From an uncultured Acidimicrobiaceae bacterium (GTDB lineage Bacteria > Actinomycetota > Acidimicrobiia > Acidimicrobiales > MedAcidi-G1), in contig CAJXIS010000048.1 of the NCBI GenBank assembly GCA_913054115.1, positions 1 through 9,889 on the forward strand: a stretch of DNA of 9,889 nt. The letters run 5' to 3'. Positions 5,870-9,889 of this stretch are shown piece by piece. Position 1 is the first letter of the stretch; every line of letters starts with the position of its first letter. The notes under the pieces were generated by a model. The model was not told the origin of the DNA, did not search any database, and was given only the letters and a program-made list of their open reading frames with translations. The position numbers and the translations under genes are program-made.

Positions 5870-6667
5870 ATGAGCCAGAACCCCGAGCCCGACGAGGGTC
5901 GGATCACCACCGAGGTCCGGGGCCGGATCCTCCTGATGGGCATCGACCGCCCTGCCAAGTTGAACGGCTTCACTCCGGAGATGAACCGCCAGCTGGTCGG
6001 CGCCTACACCCGGCTCGACGAGGACGACGACCTCTGGTGCGGCGTGCTCTTCGCCCACGGCAACCACTTCACCGCCGGCCTCGACCTGCCCAAGTGGACC
6101 GAGCGCATGAAGTCCGGCGATCGCGGCCGGAGGTCCGACATCGTGGACCCGACGGCACTCGGTCGCGGCTGCCGGAAACCGATCGTCTCGGCGGTCAAGG
6201 GCTACACCTACACGCTCGGCATCGAGATGATGCTGGCCGGAGACATCGTGGTGGCCGCCGACGACTGCCGCTTCCGCCAGCACGAGCCGCTGCGCGGCAT
6301 CCATGCCGCCGGTGGTGCGAGCATCCGCTTCGTCCAGCGGGGCGGCTGGGGCAACGCCATGTACCACCTGCTCACCTCCGACGAGTTCGACGCCGACGAG
6401 GCACACCGGATCGGCCTCGTGCAGGAGGTGGTTCCCACCGGCACGGAGCTCGACCGGGCGATCGAACTCGCCGAGGTCATCTGCCTGGGCGCCCCGTTGG
6501 CCGTCCAGGCCACCAAGGCGTCGTCGCTGCGCTACGTCCAGGAGGGCGAGGCGGCCTGCATCGCCGCCCTCGGACCCGTCCAATCCGAACTGGCCGCCAC
6601 CGCTGACGCCGCCGAGGGGCTGGCTGCCTTCCGGGAACGGCGCGACCCGGTCTTCGGGGGCAACTGA
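5870..6667 (+). CDS. Enoyl-CoA hydratase/isomerase (crotonase) family protein
   Basis: A 265-residue crotonase-fold protein, normal length for the family. The first oxyanion-hole segment is HFTAGLDL (66-73), equivalent to FSAGADL. The second lies in SAVKGYTYTLGIE (107-119). Both glutamates that activate water in rat mitochondrial enoyl-CoA hydratase (E144 and E164, 20 residues apart) have counterparts at the same spacing: E119 (LGIE) and E139 (RQHEP). True hydratase activity is therefore plausible. The Gly-rich GGG before the first Glu is replaced by TLG, which is less usual and could alter the acyl pocket. The C-terminal segment KASSLRYVQEGEAACI (207-222) is family-like. AGGAG (5854-5858) is 11 nt from ATG 5870, a long but usable spacing. 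It converges with the acyl-CoA synthetase 24 bp downstream. Precise substrate unknown. Confidence 0.93.
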   Translation: MSQNPEPDEGRITTEVRGRILLMGIDRPAKLNGFTPEMNRQLVGAYTRLDEDDDLWCGVLFAHGNHFTAGLDLPKWTERMKSGDRGRRSDIVDPTALGRGCRKPIVSAVKGYTYTLGIEMMLAGDIVVAADDCRFRQHEPLRGIHAAGGASIRFVQRGGWGNAMYHLLTSDEFDADEAHRIGLVQEVVPTGTELDRAIELAEVICLGAPLAVQATKASSLRYVQEGEAACIAALGPVQSELAATADAAEGLAAFRERRDPVFGGN

Positions 6668-6691
6668 GCCCTCCTCCACCCGAGGCGCGAC

Positions 6692-8248
6692 CTACGGCCA
6701 GGGGACCTCGGCCAGTTCGTCGCGCAACTCGTACTTGAGGATCTTGAACGTGGCGTTGCGGGGCAGGGCGCCCTCGTAGACGACCAGTTGCTCGGGCACC
6801 TTCTGGCGCATCAGGCCCGCCGACCCGCACGCATCCACCATCTCGTCGAAGGTGAGGGGCTCGGCGCCCTCTGCGGTCTCGACGACTGCGCACACGCGCT
6901 CTCCACGTTCGGCATCGGGCAGGCCGATCACGGCGACGGCGTTGACCGACGGGTGGGCGAACAGGACGTCCTCGACCTCCTTGGCCGAGATGTTCTCACC
7001 CTTCCGGATGATGATGTCCTTGACCCGCCCGGTGAGGGTGAGGTGCCCGTCATCGCGCATGACGCCGAGGTCGCCGCTCCGGAAGCGGCCCCGGTCGTCG
7101 AAGGCCGCTGCATCGAGGGATGGGTCCCGGTACCCCTTGAACAGCTGCGGTCCGGAGATCACGACCTCACCCTCTTCGCCCGGATCGCAGTCGGAGCCGT
7201 CGGGCCGCACCACGCCGACCTCGGCACCGTGGACGGGGGCGCCGTCCGAGTGGGCCAGCTGGTCGTCGGTGTCGTGGGGCGAGCCCTGGCAGATCATCGG
7301 GCTCTCGGTCATGCCGTAGCCGTGTGCCACGGGGATGCCCATCTCCGCCTGCACCTCGAAGAAGACCTCGGGTGGCTTGGGTGCGCCGCCGCCGGAGAGC
7401 AGGCGCAGGGTCGGGATGATCGGCTCGTCGGGCGTCTGGCGCTGGACGTTGAGGAACATCGTGTAGAAGGCGGTGCTCCCACCGGCCATGGTGACCCCGA
7501 GGCGGCGATACGCCTCGATCGTGGGCAACAGGTCGAACCGCTCGACCAGTACGGCCGGAAAGCCGCTGGCCAACAGGCAGACCAGGTAGTCGGGGCCGCC
7601 GATGTGCGAATACGGGAAGGCGATGGACCCGACATCGTCGGCCTGCATGTCGAGTGCCCGGGCCAGCCCGACGCCGCCGGCCATCAGGCTGGCGTCGCTG
7701 TGCATGACCCCCTTCGGATCCGAGGTCGTGCCGGATGTGTAGTAGATCCAGCGGATCGGCTCGTCCCCGTGGTCCGGAACGGGCGGAAGGTCCGACGGGT
7801 CGCCCTCCGGAAGGGAGTCGTAGGCAGGCACCACGGTCGGTGGGGCCTCGAGACCTGCAGTCGCCCGCTCGACCATTGCCGCATAGTCGAAGCCTCCCCA
7901 CTCTCCGGGCACGAGGACCAGTTCGGCCCCGGTCTGGCGGATGCAGAAGCCCACCTCACGGTCCCGGTAGATGTGGAGGATCGGGTTCTGGACGGCGCCG
8001 AGCCGGGAGAGTGCCAGCGAGGCGACGATCGTCTCGATGCGGGTGGGCAGCACCCAGGTGACGGCGGTGCCCTCGCCGACGCCCATCGCGGCAAAGCCGA
8101 CAGCGGCACGCTCTGCCCGGTCCTTGACGTCGGCGAACGTGAGGGTCCTCCCCTCCGTGTCGATCAGCATGTCGCGGCCGGGCGTGGCCGCCACCCGCCG
8201 CTCGAGCAGTTCCCAGAAAGTCCGGGCATCGTAGATGGGGTCGCTCAT
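6692..8248 (-). CDS. AMP-forming acyl-CoA synthetase (ANL superfamily)
   Basis: A 518-residue adenylate-forming enzyme that converts a carboxylic acid, ATP and CoA to acyl-CoA through an acyl-AMP. Core motifs appear in order: P-loop YYTSGTTSDPKG (169-180), YGMTES (311-316), FRSGDLG (389-395) and the hinge/A8 block TGRVKDIIIRKGENISAKEVE (406-426). The C-terminal A10 lysine lies in PRNATFKILK (496-505, K502 as catalytic Lys). The A10 Gly before that Lys is Phe here. The N-terminal region (SRLGAVQNPILHIYRDREVGF, 81-101) recalls cyclohexanecarboxylate-CoA ligase-like and short/medium-chain synthetases, so a branched or cyclic acid is possible; the substrate is unproven. The frame extends to an ATG at 8329, but ATG 8248 is preferred because GGAGGG sits 5 nt before it and the protein then begins at the family's normal N-terminus. 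Same strand as, but 114 bp from, the lipoprotein gene upstream. Confidence 0.95.
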   Translation of the reverse strand: MSDPIYDARTFWELLERRVAATPGRDMLIDTEGRTLTFADVKDRAERAAVGFAAMGVGEGTAVTWVLPTRIETIVASLALSRLGAVQNPILHIYRDREVGFCIRQTGAELVLVPGEWGGFDYAAMVERATAGLEAPPTVVPAYDSLPEGDPSDLPPVPDHGDEPIRWIYYTSGTTSDPKGVMHSDASLMAGGVGLARALDMQADDVGSIAFPYSHIGGPDYLVCLLASGFPAVLVERFDLLPTIEAYRRLGVTMAGGSTAFYTMFLNVQRQTPDEPIIPTLRLLSGGGAPKPPEVFFEVQAEMGIPVAHGYGMTESPMICQGSPHDTDDQLAHSDGAPVHGAEVGVVRPDGSDCDPGEEGEVVISGPQLFKGYRDPSLDAAAFDDRGRFRSGDLGVMRDDGHLTLTGRVKDIIIRKGENISAKEVEDVLFAHPSVNAVAVIGLPDAERGERVCAVVETAEGAEPLTFDEMVDACGSAGLMRQKVPEQLVVYEGALPRNATFKILKYELRDELAEVPWP

Positions 8249-8253
8249 TGGTT

Positions 8254-8259
8254 CCCTCC
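8254..8259 (-). promoter_or_regulatory. Ribosome binding site choosing the acyl-CoA synthetase start
   Basis: On the minus strand GGAGGG lies 5 nt before ATG 8248. The longer in-frame ATG at 8329 has no comparable site and would add 27 residues without family resemblance, so the shorter start is chosen. Confidence 0.75.
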
Positions 8260-8311
8260 GCAGGCCAGATTTCCGAGCAGACAGGATTGCACAACCGGCA
8301 CGGTCCGGCTC

Positions 8312-8325
8312 AGCCGAGTTCGGCT
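8312..8325. terminator. Hairpin downstream of the lipoprotein gene
   Basis: AGCCGA-GT-TCGGCT is a perfect palindromic repeat (effectively a 5-bp stem with a 4-nt loop). It lies about 37 bp after the minus-strand stop of the lipoprotein gene and about 64 bp before the acyl-CoA synthetase start. On the minus strand it is followed by a second GC-rich symmetry (CCGG, 6 nt, CCGG). There is no U-tract, so it is a weak candidate for separating the two genes. Confidence 0.35.
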
Positions 8326-8362
8326 CCATTCCCCATCGCAGCGATCATCGCGGCAGGACCGA

Positions 8363-9082
8363 TCAACCGTCGCTGCCTCCCTGGCAGCTGTCGTTGCGCA
8401 GGGTTCCGTTGCTGCCGATCGTGCTGCACCAGAAGGAACGCCGATCGATGAAGCCGTCCATCCGGGCGCCCGTCAGGTTGGCCGACTTGAGGTCGACCTC
8501 GACCATCATGGCCGCCGTCAGGTCGGAGCGGGTCAGGTCGGTGTGCGACAGGTCCGTGTGGAAGAACACCGCTGCCGGCGCTCGAACTTCGGTGAGCGTT
8601 GCGCCGGCCAGGTTGGTGTTGGACAGCGAAGCACCGGCGAGGTTGGCGCCGGTCAGGTCGGCACCCACCATCAGCGCACCGTCGAGGATCGCGCCCTCGA
8701 GGTTGGCGAAGGTCAGGTCGATGCCCGGGATGACCGCACCGGCAAGGTCCTGGCCGGAGAAGTCCGCACCGCTGCATGAGCCGTTCGGGACCAGGGCGCA
8801 CTCCTGTTCGTCGACGTCGGGCCCCTCGCCCGGATCCTCATCCTCGACGGCCTCGGTGGTCGTGGTGGCCTCAGTCGTCGACGTCGATGACGTCGTCGTC
8901 GATAACGGCTCGTCGCCCGTGTCGGAGGGCGTCGTATCGGCTGGTGCCGCGGTCGTCGTCGGGTCGACGACGTCCTCACCGCCATCTCCTCCACCGCACG
9001 CAGCGGACACCGCCACGATCGCCAGGACCGCCGCCAGCAGGAACCACCTGCCCCGAGTGCCCCTCGCCTCACTGCTCCTCAT
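8363..9082 (-). CDS. Secreted pentapeptide-repeat lipoprotein
   Basis: A 239-residue predicted lipoprotein in four parts. A basic N-terminus and hydrophobic segment end in a lipobox (VSAAC, Cys29), predicting export and lipid anchoring on the outer face of the membrane. Then comes a Thr/Ser/Asp/Glu-rich low-complexity linker (about 40-88). Next, 21 consecutive five-residue units (about 104-208; e.g. VGADL TGANL AGASL) match the A(D/N)LXX pattern that folds as a right-handed quadrilateral beta-helix, roughly five coils. A C-terminal cap (about 209-239) follows. Besides the lipid Cys, C95/C103 lie before the helix and C219/C233 after it, which could form disulfide-closed caps. ATG 9082 is preferred over ATG 9091 because GAGGGG is 9 nt before it but directly abuts 9091. 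The gene lies 45 bp after the DG-repeat gene on the same strand. Function unknown; a scaffold or binding role is likelier than catalysis. Confidence 0.9.
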   Translation of the reverse strand: MRSSEARGTRGRWFLLAAVLAIVAVSAACGGGDGGEDVVDPTTTAAPADTTPSDTGDEPLSTTTSSTSTTEATTTTEAVEDEDPGEGPDVDEQECALVPNGSCSGADFSGQDLAGAVIPGIDLTFANLEGAILDGALMVGADLTGANLAGASLSNTNLAGATLTEVRAPAAVFFHTDLSHTDLTRSDLTAAMMVEVDLKSANLTGARMDGFIDRRSFWCSTIGSNGTLRNDSCQGGSDG

Positions 9083-9091
9083 ATTTTCCAT

Positions 9092-9097
9092 CCCCTC
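9092..9097 (-). promoter_or_regulatory. Ribosome binding site of the lipoprotein gene
   Basis: On the minus strand GAGGGG lies immediately before the ATG at 9091 and 9 nt before the in-frame ATG at 9082. Zero spacing is unworkable, so this site argues for the inner ATG. Confidence 0.6.
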
Positions 9098-9127
9098 AGA
9101 TAGCCCGCTTGTCGATGATCATCTCAC

Positions 9128-9889
9128 TCATTCGGATTCGGCGCCAGCGAACGTCGCCCCCTTGGAGGCGAAGTCGTAGGTGTAGGTGACACCGTCGACC
9201 TCGACCGTGACGCCGGTGCTGGTCTTGGTGGACACGGCACTCGCGCCGTCGGCGGATTCGACGGTCATGGTCAGGCCGTCGGCCGAGATGTTGGAGGTGG
9301 CCCCACTCTCGGAGACGATCTCGGTCGAGCCGTCGGCCGCCTTCGAGGTCGAAACTGCGCCCTCCACCGTCCCTGCCGAGTCGAACGTCCGGGTGCCGCT
9401 GTCCGACTCGACCACCATGGAACCATCGCTGCCGATCGTGACGGCGAGTTCGTCGCCGTTGCCCATGACCACCACGATCGTGCCGTCCTTCGGGTTGGCG
9501 GTCAACGACTCGATACCGCCGGCGCCATCGACGTAGTCGTAGACGACCTGCATCTCGCCCCCGTCGTCGGTGGACACCTTGGTCATCGAGCCGTCCTTCG
9601 ACTCGATCAGCTTCCCGTCCGTGGTGATGGCGACCGACGTGGCAGTTCCGTCCGGATCCGTCACCGTCTGTGCCCCGTTCGGGGCGGTGACGATCTCTGT
9701 GCCATCCGTGAGGACGGTTCGTGTCGAGCCGTCGGCCAGCCGGGTCGTGTCCTGCTCGCCGCCGTCGCCCTCGACGTGCATCGTGACCTTGGTCTTCGGG
9801 TTGAACCCCGTGACGCCGCCACCGGCATCGCTGGTGACGATCGTGCCGTCGGTCAGTTCGCGCGTCTTGTAGACCGCACCACTCGCATC
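9128..9889 (-). CDS. DG-repeat beta-rich protein, C-terminal part (5' end outside window)
   Basis: The frame is open from the right edge of the window to TGA at 9128-9130, giving 253 visible residues. The Met at 9781 is internal: the 36 codons before it continue the same repeat pattern (KTRELTDGTIVTSD), so the true start lies beyond the window. The protein consists almost wholly of short beta-strand/turn units of about 9-12 residues built on T-x-V/I-T-x-x-D-G-T/S, with 15 DG turns plus two NG turns. It is rich in Asp, Thr, Ser, Gly and Val, and has no Cys and no Trp. This composition fits an extracytoplasmic, possibly metal-binding, extended beta structure. The periodicity is reminiscent of single-layer beta-sheet repeats such as the TCP10/CPAP G-box, but homology is not claimed. 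It ends with YTYDFASKGATFAGAESE. It probably shares a transcript with the lipoprotein gene 45 bp downstream. Confidence 0.8.
   Translation of the reverse strand, partial: DASGAVYKTRELTDGTIVTSDAGGGVTGFNPKTKVTMHVEGDGGEQDTTRLADGSTRTVLTDGTEIVTAPNGAQTVTDPDGTATSVAITTDGKLIESKDGSMTKVSTDDGGEMQVVYDYVDGAGGIESLTANPKDGTIVVVMGNGDELAVTIGSDGSMVVESDSGTRTFDSAGTVEGAVSTSKAADGSTEIVSESGATSNISADGLTMTVESADGASAVSTKTSTGVTVEVDGVTYTYDFASKGATFAGAESE

Noticed and set aside
5862..5873. Three-codon mini-ORF (GTG CGC CGA TGA) overlapping the enoyl-CoA hydratase start
   Set aside because: It could in principle couple translation, but its spacing from AGGAG is only 3 nt and such tiny frames arise by chance. No further support.
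6646..6658. CCCG/CGGG hairpin near the end of the enoyl-CoA hydratase gene
   Set aside because: It has a 4-bp stem inside coding sequence and no T-tract. The 24-bp convergent gap beyond it also shows no convincing terminator.
6788..8779. A 663-codon open frame on the plus strand, the longest in the window
   Set aside because: It is antisense to the acyl-CoA synthetase and the pentapeptide lipoprotein, both with clear motifs. Its C-terminal 'repeat' is only the complement of the pentapeptide DNA repeats. Long antisense frames are expected at this GC content.
8466..8780. Repeated GTCAGGTCG/GTTGGCG-like words that could suggest a repeat array
   Set aside because: The period is 15 bp and in frame; they are the coding sequence of the pentapeptide repeats, not a CRISPR or intergenic repeat.

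Overview
This is a GC-rich chromosomal stretch with short gaps between genes, GTG as well as ATG starts, and strong Shine-Dalgarno sequences. A CarD protein very close to mycobacterial CarD points to Actinobacteria. The Thr-rich, secreted lipoprotein and the set of CoA-dependent enzymes suggest an environmental, Acidimicrobiia-like lineage, but that placement is an inference without a marker phylogeny. No phage, transposon, CRISPR, tRNA or rRNA was seen. No intergenic gap exceeds about 115 bp.

Layout. 1-396 (+) is the 3' end of an alpha/beta hydrolase, converging on an acyl-CoA dehydrogenase (428-1675, -). The dehydrogenase is divergent from a plus-strand block that starts with proS (1767-3482). 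The block continues with a small uncharacterised protein with a probable SH3/KOW-like N-terminus (3554-3934), carD (4023-4502), a universal stress protein (4611-5090), an O6-methylguanine-DNA methyltransferase (5187-5768) and an enoyl-CoA hydratase/isomerase-family protein (5870-6667). Gaps of 70-110 bp, most with their own -10-like and RBS signals, suggest several transcription units in this block rather than one tight operon. From 6692 to the right edge everything is on the minus strand: an AMP-forming acyl-CoA synthetase (6692-8248), a pentapeptide-repeat lipoprotein (8363-9082) and a long DG-repeat protein whose 5' end lies beyond the window (9128-9889).

Together: the acyl-CoA synthetase, acyl-CoA dehydrogenase and enoyl-CoA hydratase supply activation, first oxidation and hydration steps of a beta-oxidation-type pathway, though they are in three separate transcription units. 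proS, carD, the stress protein and the alkyltransferase form a housekeeping/stress group. The last two genes look like a small cell-surface or secreted pair and are the least ordinary part of the window. I did not find a convincing new multi-gene system. The best leads are the DG-repeat protein with its lipoprotein neighbour and the unknown small protein next to carD.
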